A stretch of DNA of 64,000 nucleotides from Campylobacteraceae bacterium (GTDB taxonomy: Bacteria; Campylobacterota; Campylobacteria; Campylobacterales; Campylobacteraceae), in assembly GCA_900753405.1 (NCBI GenBank), contig CAADYZ010000017.1, positions 72,337 through 136,336 on the forward strand, in the 5' to 3' direction. This document shows positions 34,774 to 42,854 of this stretch, one piece after another. The position numbers and the translations under genes are program-made. A model generated the notes under the pieces. That model saw only the letters and a program-made list of their open reading frames with translations. It did no database searches and had not been told where the DNA came from. Numbering within the stretch: the stretch's first letter is position 1; each line of letters begins with the position of its first letter.

Positions 34774-35764
34774 CAGCAGTTTGCTAGGTGTTTCGTTTTT
34801 TTCGGCTTGTTTTTTTGTTGGCTTGCTAGGTGTTAATTTTTGGTTTAGGTTGGTTTCGCAGTTTTTGGCAACAACCTCGAATTTGCCAAAACCAAATTTG
34901 ATTTTTACATTTTTGCAAATCAATAGACCAAAACCGCGATTTTGTAAAAATCAAATTTGATTTTAACATTTTGGCAAATTCGGCTTTTTATCATATCAAA
35001 ATCATATCACGCCAATATCACCAAGACGCAACCTTTGAAGCAACCGCAAATCTACCAAAACCAAATTTGATTTTAACATTTTGTAACCAACCAAACACGA
35101 CTTAAAACCAGCTTTCAACCCAAAAACCACACTAAAAAACCAAAACCGCAAAAATCAAATTTGAATTTAACATTTTTGCGAATCAACAAACCAAATTCTA
35201 ATTTGACGCTTTGCAAACTCTGTGTTTAGTCATATCAAAATCATATCGTACTAATATCACCAAACGCAACTTTTGAAGCAACCACAAACTTGCAAAAACC
35301 AAATTTGGTTTTAACATTTTGCAGCCAGTCAAACCGAAATTTGTTAAAACAGAAATTGTCAAAACCAAATTTGATTTTAACTGCCAAACTAACAACAAAA
35401 TTGACTTGTAGCAACTTGACTTAAATCAACTTTTCGCCTCCTCGCCGCAAATTTTCACGCTCTCTTTGCCGCCAAACACGCCTTCGCTTTTGCCTAAGTT
35501 TTCGCTCTGCTTGTGCCATTTGCCAAACCCAAAACCGCGAGTTGCAAAACCGCAAAACAGCCAAACCCAAAACCGCGTCAAACCGCAACCCTGTAAAACC
35601 AAATTTGGTTTTGACATTTTCTAGCCACCAACCGCAACAGCCGTGAGGCAAAATTTAGTAACTTTGTAGTAAAATCCCGCGCAACAAACTTTTGATTTTA
35701 GATATGATTTTCATATCATAATCATATCAAATTAATATCAAAACCATATTACAAAAGAGAGAAA
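34774..35764. repeat. Repeat-packed 1-kb intergenic region before miaA
   Basis: No credible gene. It holds seven or more copies of the dispersed palindrome (near 34880, 34945, 35054, 35153, 35296, 35358, 35598), most followed by TTTTAACATTTTG. Two degenerate copies of a ~115-bp block (from 34990 and 35224) begin TCATATCAAAATCATATC and run through CGCAACYTTTGAAGCAACC. A third ATCATATC cluster (35699-35752) immediately precedes the miaA start. Confidence 0.8.
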
Positions 35765-36664
35765 ATGAAAGAATTCGCGCTCATCGCCCCAACCGCTAGC
35801 GGAAAAACGCAACTCGCCATCACCCTCGCAAAAGAACTAAACGGGGTGATTTTAAGCCTTGATTCGCTCTGCGTCTATCGCCAAATCAACATCGCCTCGG
35901 CTAAGCCAACCGCCGCCGAGCAAGCCCAAGTGCGGCACTTTGGCGTGGATGTCGCGAGCGTGGAAGAGCATTTTTGTGCCGCCGACTTCATCCGCTGCTA
36001 CCGCGAAGCAAAAGCGTGGTGCGAAGAGGCAGGCAAAACACTCATCATCACCGGCGGCAGCGGCTTTTACCTCAACGCGCTTTTAACGCCACTTGCGCCA
36101 AAAGTTCCGCCGCTTGCGCCTTTTAGCCAAGCCCTTAGCAGGGATCAGTTATGGGAAAAAGTGGAGCAGACCGACCCAGAATTCGCGCAAAAATTCAGCA
36201 AAAACGACTCGTTTAGGCTGCAAAAATGGTTTGAAATTCACGCCTTTACAAACCAGCCACCAAGCGTGTGGCTGCGGCAAAACTCCGCTCCACCAGTCGC
36301 CCAGAAAATGCGAATTTTCAACATTTTGTGGCAAAAAGAGGCGCTAAACCGCCGCATCGCCCAGCGCACACGGCAGATGTTTGAGGCAGGGTTGCTTGAC
36401 GAGGCGCGCGCGCTTTTTGCCGAGTTTGACGCTGCTTGCAAACCACTTTGCAGCATCGGCTTAAAAGAGTGCGGCGAGTTTTTGCGCGGCGAGATCAACT
36501 CGCTTGACGCCCTCGAAAACCTCATCACCACCCACACAACCCAGCTTGCCAAACGCCAACGAACATTCAACAAAAAGGCGTTTAGCGAGGCGGTGACGCT
36601 CGAAGTGGATGAGGAAAATTTTGACGAGTTGCCTCAAAGGGTGGTTGCTCTCTTGCGAGCCTAA
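35765..36664 (+). CDS. miaA: tRNA dimethylallyltransferase MiaA
   Basis: 299-residue enzyme that prenylates A37 of UNN-decoding tRNAs. P-loop APTASGKTQLAITLAKEL; DSLCVYRQINIASAKPT is the substrate motif, with Cys for the usual Met/Gln as in epsilon homologues; also TGGSGFYLNALL, and C-terminal RQMFEAGLLDEARALFAEF and TTHTTQLAKRQRTFNK. RBS AGAGAGAAA precedes ATG 35765. It is monocistronic and flanked on both sides by unusually long repeat-rich spacers. Confidence 0.95.
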   Translation: MKEFALIAPTASGKTQLAITLAKELNGVILSLDSLCVYRQINIASAKPTAAEQAQVRHFGVDVASVEEHFCAADFIRCYREAKAWCEEAGKTLIITGGSGFYLNALLTPLAPKVPPLAPFSQALSRDQLWEKVEQTDPEFAQKFSKNDSFRLQKWFEIHAFTNQPPSVWLRQNSAPPVAQKMRIFNILWQKEALNRRIAQRTRQMFEAGLLDEARALFAEFDAACKPLCSIGLKECGEFLRGEINSLDALENLITTHTTQLAKRQRTFNKKAFSEAVTLEVDEENFDELPQRVVALLRA

Positions 36665-37349
36665 CGCCCGCTCGCGCTTCGAACTCGCCCGCCTATCTTT
36701 TGCTCGAACTCTCCCGCCTTGCTCTCAGGCGACTTGACACCAAAAACCAACCGCCCTTCTTGCGATCTTGCAACCAACTTTCGTAGCCTTACCCGCCTGT
36801 TTTGCGCCCGAATTTATAACCAACTTTCTCAAAACTTGACTGCCGATCTTGCAACCGACTTTCGATCGAACTCGCCCGTCTTGCTTTCAGCCGACTTTTT
36901 CGAACTTAACCGCCAACTTTGCGCTCAAAACCGCCGTCGCAAATCTACTCGACATCGAACACTTTTCACACCAACCGCCTCGCTTGTAGCGTTTTAAGCG
37001 TCATACCTTCTCGCAGATGATGACAAATTTGCCACTCATCATTTAGGCTAAAACGCCTTTTGGTTTGCGTGCGAGTTTGTAAGCGGCTCGCTTTGTTTCA
37101 ACATTTTTGAGCAGTTACAGCATTTGCGTTTTGACACAAACAGCCCAACGAACTAAAACCGCCATTATTCTGCCGCTTAGTCACGCCGCGCCAACCAAAG
37201 CCGCCCCTGCAACAACAACTAGCCACAATTTTGTCAAAAACGAATTTGACCACATCGCCGACAACGCATCCAAATTTGGTTTTGACAAATTGATTGCTTT
37301 TTTGTGATGGTAGAATTTTTAGAAAAAGTGAAGTTTTTAAGAAGTTTTA
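36665..37349. other. Long spacer of degenerate word repeats, miaA to tracrRNA
   Basis: No gene supported. It is built of drifting repeats such as GATCTTGCAACCAACTTTCG (36764) and GATCTTGCAACCGACTTTCG (36845), and CGAACTC-CCCGCCTTGCT variants (36700, 36857). Two dispersed palindromes lie near 37233-37290. Short ORFs here have biased, non-conserved composition. Confidence 0.6.
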
Positions 37350-37480
37350 GTCCTTCGCCACTGGCAAAGGACAAAGTCGGGTGGGCTTAGGGATTGACTA
37401 GACCGCTCGCCTTTTCAAGCGGCTTGACCCTGCTGGCATGCCCACAACCATTATTTTAGTCCCTTTTTAAATCTCGCTGC
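37350..37480 (-). ncRNA. Type II-C tracrRNA candidate
   Basis: On the minus strand an anti-repeat at 37478-37453 (AGCGAGATTTAAAAAGGGAC then TAAAAT) can pair with the 5' part of the CRISPR repeat over about 25 positions, with two G-U wobbles. Downstream come nested stems: GTGGGC/GCCCAC enclosing AGGG/CCCT and CCGCTTG/CGAGCGG, then a final hairpin GTCCTTTGCC-AGT-GGCGAAGGAC (37350-37372) followed by T-containing sequence. The C. jejuni tracrRNA has the same anti-repeat core. The tail here is longer and differently folded. Ends are approximate. Confidence 0.8.
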
Positions 37481-37604
37481 GAGATACTACGCATATTTTG
37501 CTTAAATCTCACTTAACACTACCTTTTCCGCCTTTTTCACTGGGGGTATTTTGGGCTACTTTTTCCCAAAAAACCTCGGTAAAATCGCCGTTTGCTACGG
37601 GTGT

Positions 37605-37772
37605 ATTGTAGCGTAGCGAAACTTAAAAAGGGACTAAAACACGAGGGTTTTGAAAACGGCGCGCTTTACAATTGTAGCGTAGCGAAACTTAAAAAGGGAC
37701 TAAAACTATGAAGTTATTACTACTTCAAAGATGTATATTGTAGCGTAGCGAAACTTAAAAAGGGACTAAAAC
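37605..37772 (-). CRISPR. Orphan type II-C CRISPR array, 3 repeats and 2 spacers
   Basis: Three identical 36-nt repeats at 37605-37640, 37671-37706 and 37737-37772, with 30-nt spacers at 37641-37670 and 37707-37736. Each ends AACTTAAAAAGGGACTAAAAC on the plus strand (last 20 nt ACTTAAAAAGGGACTAAAAC), the same 3' half as the C. jejuni type II-C repeat. On the crRNA strand (minus) the repeat ends GCTACAAT, an extended -10-like box as in Neisseria-type II-C arrays where each repeat carries a promoter. No cas9, cas1 or cas2 occurs in this window. Confidence 0.95.
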
Positions 37773-38121
37773 CTGATTCAAACGCTGCTAAGCGTGCAAG
37801 CCGCTAAAAGCAGCATTTGAATCAAGACTCAACCCTTTTGTGTTTATAAAATCAAAGTAGATTTACGATGCGGCGAAACCAAAAAGGCAACGAGGAGCGG
37901 TTTTGTAGGCAGACGGAGACGGAATTTGGTTTGGTAGTAAGAGTTTTTAGGCTGGCTTGTTCGCTTAGCGGTCGCCAGCCACTTCTGCTTGACAGGTTGT
38001 GAGGTTTGCAGTTGCAAACAGGATGAAAGCAAGTTCTGCTAGCCTTATTTTGCATTTGGCAAAACCTATCTTTATCACAGCCGTTTTAACGCAAAGTTGT
38101 TGCATAGCGCTAGACTTTGCG
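37773..38121. other. Spacer with hairpins between CRISPR array and DUF1561 gene
   Basis: Begins, directly against the last repeat, with a 16-bp stem TGATTCAAACGCTGCT (37774-37789) pairing with 37809-37824 with one mismatch. Further stems: GGCTGGC/GCCAGCC (37951-37981) and AACGCAAAG/CTTTGCGTT (about 38090-38123, overlapping the DUF1561 stop). No gene. Confidence 0.6.
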
Positions 38122-39387
38122 TTACTTTATACACCGACCGCTGCTGCATTGATTAAGCGTGCTTGCTCTTGGCAAAGCAGCATTACCTCTTCTGTCCTCG
38201 CCAAAGCCACCGCAATCTTGAAAAGACAAGGCACTTGCAAATGGCAGGTTAAAAGGCTCTCTTACTTCTATAAACGCAAGTCCTACAAGATTTAGCGGCG
38301 AGCCTGTTAGTCTCATTGTGAATCGGTCTTGCAACTCTTGTGGCGTAGTGGCTAGCTGTGTGTAGGCGCGCAAGCTGTTTAAAGAAATGCCGCGAATGTT
38401 GGTGGGAATCACGATAAAGCCCGTTGAAGCGCGAATCGTTACCACAGCGTGTCCGCGAATGTCACGCGTTTCTGGCACATAGCGCAAAAGAACGGTAAAA
38501 TACATAGCCCCTGGTTGCGCGACATTAAAGATATTGCTTAACAAAGCGTTGATTTCTCGCGTGGTGCTAGCTGAGCCGATAAGATTCCATTCATATTGCG
38601 GGAGCATTGAGATAGAGCTTGCAAAGGCGACCTCCACAGTGTTTGTGAAAATCTCCGTGTGTCCGATGAGATTTGTCCTGCCATAATAATCCACAATATC
38701 ACTCAGCGTGTCATAAAGCAAGGGGTTGCGGTTTTGAAAGCTAGTAAATGGGTTTGTGTTTGGCACAGCATCGAAAAAATAGCCTCCGCCCAAAGGTGGG
38801 CTGTTGTGATAGTGCATAAATTCAGCGATGATTTGATAGCTGTGCAGCATACAAGTGCCGCAAATGCCTGTGCGAGTGGCTAGGGCTTCATCGTTGGTTG
38901 TGCCTATGATTTGAAGCAGCCTTGCAACCCAAGCACTGAGATTAAAATCAATCGGGAGTTGCAAGATAGGCTTGTTTAAATTCGCGCCTGAATTTGCACC
39001 CAAATTTCCGTTAGAATTTGCATTTAAATTCACAGCATCAGCATTTTTAACAAAGGCTTTAAAGTCCTTTGAAACGGCTTTTGTGTTGATAGTATTTATC
39101 GCATTTTGCAATTTAGATTCCAAAGCATTTGCGTGCAATAAATTTGCATTTTCATAGCCTAAATTTGTGCTATTTGTATCAGCCGTGCTTAAAGCACTGT
39201 GCGGGTAAGCTTCATCAAGCAAGGCGTTGTTTGGGGCTAAATTTAAAGGGTTTGCGCTTTGATTTACGCTTGGAATTTGGCTTTGTTTCGCGCAACCATT
39301 AAGGACTAAAAGAGCAAGGCTAGCAAAAAGCACAGCGCGCAATAAAGGCGCATTTTTTAGGCATTTTAAAGTGAAATTTTTCATCAT
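38122..39387 (-). CDS. DUF1561 (VM-protein-like) C-terminal toxin half, as a separate lipoprotein
   Basis: 421 residues (an in-frame ATG at 39384 is equally good). Signal peptide with lipobox VLNGC (Cys32), then an Asn-rich low-complexity linker (~35-140), then a domain resembling the C-terminal half of DUF1561/PF07598 proteins of Leptospira and Bartonella: TGICGTCMLHSYQIIAEF, PLLYDTLSDIVDYYG, SISMLPQYEWNLIG, RGHAVVTIRASTGFIVIPTN and terminal GEDRRGN...NQCSSGRC. In Leptospira such 'virulence-modifying' proteins are single chains with N-terminal ricin-B lectin domains. Here the lectin half is the upstream gene, overlapping by 4 bp (ATGA). Recognition is from memory of the family motifs. Confidence 0.75.
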   Translation of the reverse strand: MMKNFTLKCLKNAPLLRAVLFASLALLVLNGCAKQSQIPSVNQSANPLNLAPNNALLDEAYPHSALSTADTNSTNLGYENANLLHANALESKLQNAINTINTKAVSKDFKAFVKNADAVNLNANSNGNLGANSGANLNKPILQLPIDFNLSAWVARLLQIIGTTNDEALATRTGICGTCMLHSYQIIAEFMHYHNSPPLGGGYFFDAVPNTNPFTSFQNRNPLLYDTLSDIVDYYGRTNLIGHTEIFTNTVEVAFASSISMLPQYEWNLIGSASTTREINALLSNIFNVAQPGAMYFTVLLRYVPETRDIRGHAVVTIRASTGFIVIPTNIRGISLNSLRAYTQLATTPQELQDRFTMRLTGSPLNLVGLAFIEVREPFNLPFASALSFQDCGGFGEDRRGNAALPRASTLNQCSSGRCIK

Positions 39388-40493
39388 CTACCTCCACCCG
39401 GTGCTGGACAAAAGGGCAGATTATCGCCCTCATTTGCGCTGATAAGTCGCAGCCAATTTTGAAATTCAGTAGTGGTTAAAAACTCAGAGCTTGCTTCATT
39501 TGCGACATCTTTTTGCATATAAGACGGATTCACCACATAAGGCACGCCCCAATGAGTGCCATAGTGCGTTACGCGCAAGTAGTTGCCATTTGCGTCCTTA
39601 ATGGCTAGCTTTTTATTGCCGATTGAAAAAGGCTTGAAAAAGGCGCGGTTTTTAGGCGGAGGCGTGGTGTCATCGCATTTGCCCCACTCTACCCAATCCC
39701 AATCTCCGCCATTTAAATTTGAATACATACAATTTAATCTCGGCACAAAGGCATCATAGCTTGCGATATGTCCGCGCTCTAAATCATAATACATAGCCGT
39801 TCTTGTCGTGGTTGAGCTGCCGTTTGAAATATAATAAGCCGTTTGTGAATTCTTTGTCTGCCAAAACAGAAAAAAGCCAAATGTAAGCGTCCCAGCAGGT
39901 GCCACAGTCGCCTCCCACTCTCTCATCGCGCTATCTAAAATATGCTCATTATAGCTCTCATCGCCTAGCCACGCAGCATAAAGAAAATCCCCGTCATCTT
40001 TGATGCTATATCTATCATCATAGCTCCAAAACTGCCCGTTTTTGATTTTCCACTGCTGGCGTTCATCATTTACTACGCAAGGGCTAAGATAAAGCATATC
40101 CACTTCCCTTTCGCTACGATACACAGAAGTAGGCGCGGTTATGCAAACCCAAGTGTTGTTGATTTTGTAAGCTAGGCGCGACAAGACATCATAGCGAGCA
40201 TTAAGTGCTTCGCCACGAGAGCAACTGATAAGGGCTAGATAAGAATAATTTTGAGCAGAAGCTGAAAACTGCGGAGCGTAGCACCATTTAGCATTGCCTT
40301 GCACGCGCACGGCTATGGGCGCGTCTTTTGGCGCATCTGGGGACACTTGGCGTGGGCTTTGGGCTGAGTTTTGCACGCGTGGGGATTGAGATAGGAGGGC
40401 TTGTTTGGCGTTAGTTCCCAAACTATGAGTCTGAGTGTGTGTGCTACAAGCGCTAAAAGCAAACATTATTAAGCAAAACATAAACATTCTCAT
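39384..40493 (-). CDS. DUF1561 (VM-protein-like) N-terminal lectin half, lipoprotein
   Basis: 369 residues. Lipoprotein signal MRMFMFCLIMFAFSAC, a short Ser/Gln-rich linker, then the DUF1561 N-terminal part: WCYAPQFSASAQNYSYLALI, NARYDVLSRLAYKINNTWVC, DERQQWKIKNGQFWS (a QxW ricin-B motif), LNCMYSNLNGGDWDWVEWGK and LRVTHYGTHWGVPYVVNPSY. It ends LPFCPAPGGGR. It should bind glycans. First gene of a two-gene unit with 38122-39387. The locus is A/T-richer than its neighbours and lies beside a CRISPR array, so acquisition by transfer is likely. Confidence 0.78.
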   Translation of the reverse strand: MRMFMFCLIMFAFSACSTHTQTHSLGTNAKQALLSQSPRVQNSAQSPRQVSPDAPKDAPIAVRVQGNAKWCYAPQFSASAQNYSYLALISCSRGEALNARYDVLSRLAYKINNTWVCITAPTSVYRSEREVDMLYLSPCVVNDERQQWKIKNGQFWSYDDRYSIKDDGDFLYAAWLGDESYNEHILDSAMREWEATVAPAGTLTFGFFLFWQTKNSQTAYYISNGSSTTTRTAMYYDLERGHIASYDAFVPRLNCMYSNLNGGDWDWVEWGKCDDTTPPPKNRAFFKPFSIGNKKLAIKDANGNYLRVTHYGTHWGVPYVVNPSYMQKDVANEASSEFLTTTEFQNWLRLISANEGDNLPFCPAPGGGR

Positions 40494-40883
40494 AAAGCGC
40501 TCCTTAAAATCGTATAATTTTTCTCCGCATTGTATCTAAAACTTACTTTTTTTAAGCCATTAAAATGCAACTTTTTTACCAATTTAGTTAAATTTGGCAA
40601 ACAAACTCGCAAAAGTGCCTTGCAAAATTTAAAAGCCGTGCAATTCAAGCCGCAAAAAAGAGCAAAACTAAGCGTTGAAAGTCTTGCTAAAATGTCAAAA
40701 CCGAATTTGGTTTGCAGTTGGTGGCGTTTGGGCGTTTAGCGGCAAAGTTTTTTGTGAAACACAGCTTCAAACTCACATAACACGGCGTGAAACCCACTTC
40801 CGCTGTCACCGCAAAACCAGCAAGGCAAATTTCAAATGCCAGATTAAGCATTTTTTAGTAAAATGCAAACAAAAGGAGTTAGG
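40494..40883. other. Divergent intergenic region with repeats
   Basis: Between the DUF1561 operon and a plus-strand lipoprotein. It contains a T-rich region next to the DUF1561 start, a dispersed repeat (40694-40711), and a 43-bp imperfect palindrome GTGAAACACAGC...GCGTGAAAC (40753-40795) that recurs at 54149-54189. RBS AAAGGAG is at its right edge. No gene. Confidence 0.6.
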
Positions 40884-41567
40884 ATGAAATTTTGGTTTGC
40901 GTGCTTGCTTGGTTGCGTGTGTGTCGGTTTTAGCGGCTGCGTGCGGGCGTATTACAAAACAGAAGTCGCCCCAAACCTCACCCTTAACAAAACCCAAACG
41001 CTGATGTTCGGGCTAGAAAAAAACGCCACCATTGCCGACAAAAAGCTAAAAATCCTACTAGGCGATGCGTTGATTGCAAACGGTTATCAAGTAGCAGAAT
41101 TTAACTCCAACCGCAAAAACCCGCCTTGTTTGGTCACATTTTCGCAGCAGGTGTTTTCCACGCAATACACACAAAGTCACACTACTTTTCGCTCAAAAAC
41201 GATCAACACCTACACGCCGCCCATTTACAGCCAAGGAGTTTATATCCCAGCTACCGTAGTTTCCTCAGTCATAAACATCCCAACACAAGTCGTTGAAACA
41301 AAAATACTCACAACAAAAGGCGTAGGAATCTCAATCTCTTGCAAAGAAGACGGAGAATTCGTGCAGGTCAGTAGCGGCGCAGTCATCGCAGAAATTGACG
41401 ATTACAAAGAGCACACAAAAAGCATTCTTGACAATCTTGTGAAGCGTTTAGGGCAGGATTTTACAGGCAAAGTTGTCGTTCATAACTTTTTTAAAGAAAA
41501 TGCACAACCAACTGACAAAATTTCTAGCCGCAAATGTCAAAATTTAGCCAAATGCGGCTCGATGTAA
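40884..41567 (+). CDS. Uncharacterised lipoprotein
   Basis: About 227 residues from ATG 40884 (AAAGGAGTTAGG directly upstream; a longer frame from 40863 lacks an RBS). Signal peptide with lipobox GFSGC, then CVRAYYKTEVAPNLTLNKTQ. A LGDALIANGYQVAEF helix/strand suggests an alpha/beta fold. A mid-region rich in Thr/Tyr/Pro (TINTYTPPIYSQGVYIPATV) is reminiscent of outer-membrane surface lipoproteins, but I cannot assign a family. The C-terminal helix (YKEHTKSILDNLVKRLGQDF) is amphipathic. The last ~15 codons may be extended sequence. Convergent with the Sel1 lipoprotein gene. Confidence 0.7.
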   Translation: MKFWFACLLGCVCVGFSGCVRAYYKTEVAPNLTLNKTQTLMFGLEKNATIADKKLKILLGDALIANGYQVAEFNSNRKNPPCLVTFSQQVFSTQYTQSHTTFRSKTINTYTPPIYSQGVYIPATVVSSVINIPTQVVETKILTTKGVGISISCKEDGEFVQVSSGAVIAEIDDYKEHTKSILDNLVKRLGQDFTGKVVVHNFFKENAQPTDKISSRKCQNLAKCGSM

Positions 41568-41593
41568 CATATGCAAATCGCAAATTAATTTGC

Positions 41594-42769
41594 CTACAAT
41601 CCGTTTGCAAAGTGCTTTTGCTTTAACATTTTGTGGTTATCACAGCCATTTTGCTCACCCAGATCGCACGCCTTGCCAAAATACTCCAACGCCTTGCCGT
41701 AGTCCTGCCTTACACCCTTTGCGTCCAAATAAAACTCGCCTACCATCTCGCACACACCGCCCATTTCGTCTTCTTCATCGCACAGTGTTTTAAAAATGTC
41801 AAACGCCTTTTTGTAGCTTTTTTCAACGCCTCTGCCGCTTGCATAGCATAAAGCAAGATTGTAACAACCCATTTGCTTCACTCCAATCGTGTAAGAAGTT
41901 TTGTTTTGGTTGCAAAGCTTGTAAAATGTCGAAAACGATTTTTGCGAATTTTGCTTTATGCCTTGTCCTTGTGCGTATAATATCCCTAAGTGATTGCAAC
42001 TTAAATCATTGCCCAAATCACAGCCTTTTTTAGCAATGTCAAAAGCGAATTTGTAGTCTTTTTGCTCAACAAATCCACCCACAAGCATCCCGCATTCCAT
42101 ACCATTAACTTCGCACGCTTTGTAAAAATACCTCAACGCAAGTTGCTTGTTTTGCTTCACGCCTGCGTCTCCTTTGTAATACATTCGCCCAACTCTGCTG
42201 CAACTCGCCCCCGCCCGTGCCGTCCCTGCGTCAAATATATCCACATCTTCTTTGTTAGATTGTGCCAAATTGCAAGATTTTTGAGACAAAACAAAAGCCT
42301 TTTTTCTGTCTTTTTTCACGCCCTCGCCGCTTAAATACGCCCTCGCCAAATCGTCACAGCCAGCCACAGAGCCTAAATCACACGCCTTTTGGTTGTATTT
42401 AACTGCGTCTTGAAAGGCTTTCTTCAACTTTGTCTGTATAAGCTTTTCATTGTCAAGCTCCGTTGCATCCAGCTTATTTAAACCACTAACCACAATCGTC
42501 ATACCGTAAAAGAAACAACCTTCGCCATAGTTTAAATTACAAGCTTTTAGGAGGTATTGTCCGCTAAGTTTAAGAGCGTTGGCGTCAAACATCTTTCCAC
42601 CATCCTCGCGCCTTAACTGACTTTGAGACAAAATCGCCATCCCTATTTCATAACAACTTTTTGCGTCATTTGCCTCGCATTTTGACTTCTGCGCACTGTC
42701 AATTTGTGCATTGCAACCAACCAAACTTAAAGCCAACAAACCAAAAAAACAGCATAAAACTTTTTTCAT
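41594..42769 (-). CDS. Sel1-repeat lipoprotein
   Basis: About 391 residues. Start at ATG 42769 (AAAGGGGCGAGG upstream) with lipobox SLVGC. At least eight Sel1-like repeats follow with paired cysteines, for example ACDLGSVAGCDDLARAYLSG, GEGVKKDRKKAFVL, GCDLGNDLSCNHLGILYAQG and ACDLGEQNGCDNHKM. It is longer than the 3378-4193 paralogue and predicted to be membrane-anchored at the periplasmic face. Sel1 proteins mediate protein-protein contacts; no partner is evident. Confidence 0.85.
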   Translation of the reverse strand: MKKVLCCFFGLLALSLVGCNAQIDSAQKSKCEANDAKSCYEIGMAILSQSQLRREDGGKMFDANALKLSGQYLLKACNLNYGEGCFFYGMTIVVSGLNKLDATELDNEKLIQTKLKKAFQDAVKYNQKACDLGSVAGCDDLARAYLSGEGVKKDRKKAFVLSQKSCNLAQSNKEDVDIFDAGTARAGASCSRVGRMYYKGDAGVKQNKQLALRYFYKACEVNGMECGMLVGGFVEQKDYKFAFDIAKKGCDLGNDLSCNHLGILYAQGQGIKQNSQKSFSTFYKLCNQNKTSYTIGVKQMGCYNLALCYASGRGVEKSYKKAFDIFKTLCDEEDEMGGVCEMVGEFYLDAKGVRQDYGKALEYFGKACDLGEQNGCDNHKMLKQKHFANGL

Positions 42770-42854
42770 CCTCGCCCCTTTAAGCCACCATTTTACCACA
42801 AAATTTTAAAACTACCAACCTCTAAATTTGCAAAAGTCAGCAATTGCACGCGGG

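Noticed and set aside
34876..35640. Cluster of GTCAAAACCAAATTTG repeats as a CRISPR array
   Set aside because: Copies vary, spacing is irregular, and the same motif is scattered across genes and spacers throughout the window.
36665..37330. Short open frames in the spacer before the tracrRNA
   Set aside because: Composition follows degenerate word repeats; no RBS or recognisable domains.
38090..38123. AACGCAAAG/CTTTGCGTT hairpin as a terminator of the DUF1561 operon
   Set aside because: It overlaps the stop codon and is followed on the minus strand by AAAACGG rather than a T run.
38122..40493. Cytolethal distending toxin subunits (cdtA/cdtC)
   Set aside because: Both have lectin-like lipoprotein features, but the DUF1561 signatures (CPAPGGG, GEDRRGN, SSGRC) fit better and no CdtB-like DNase I motif gene is present.
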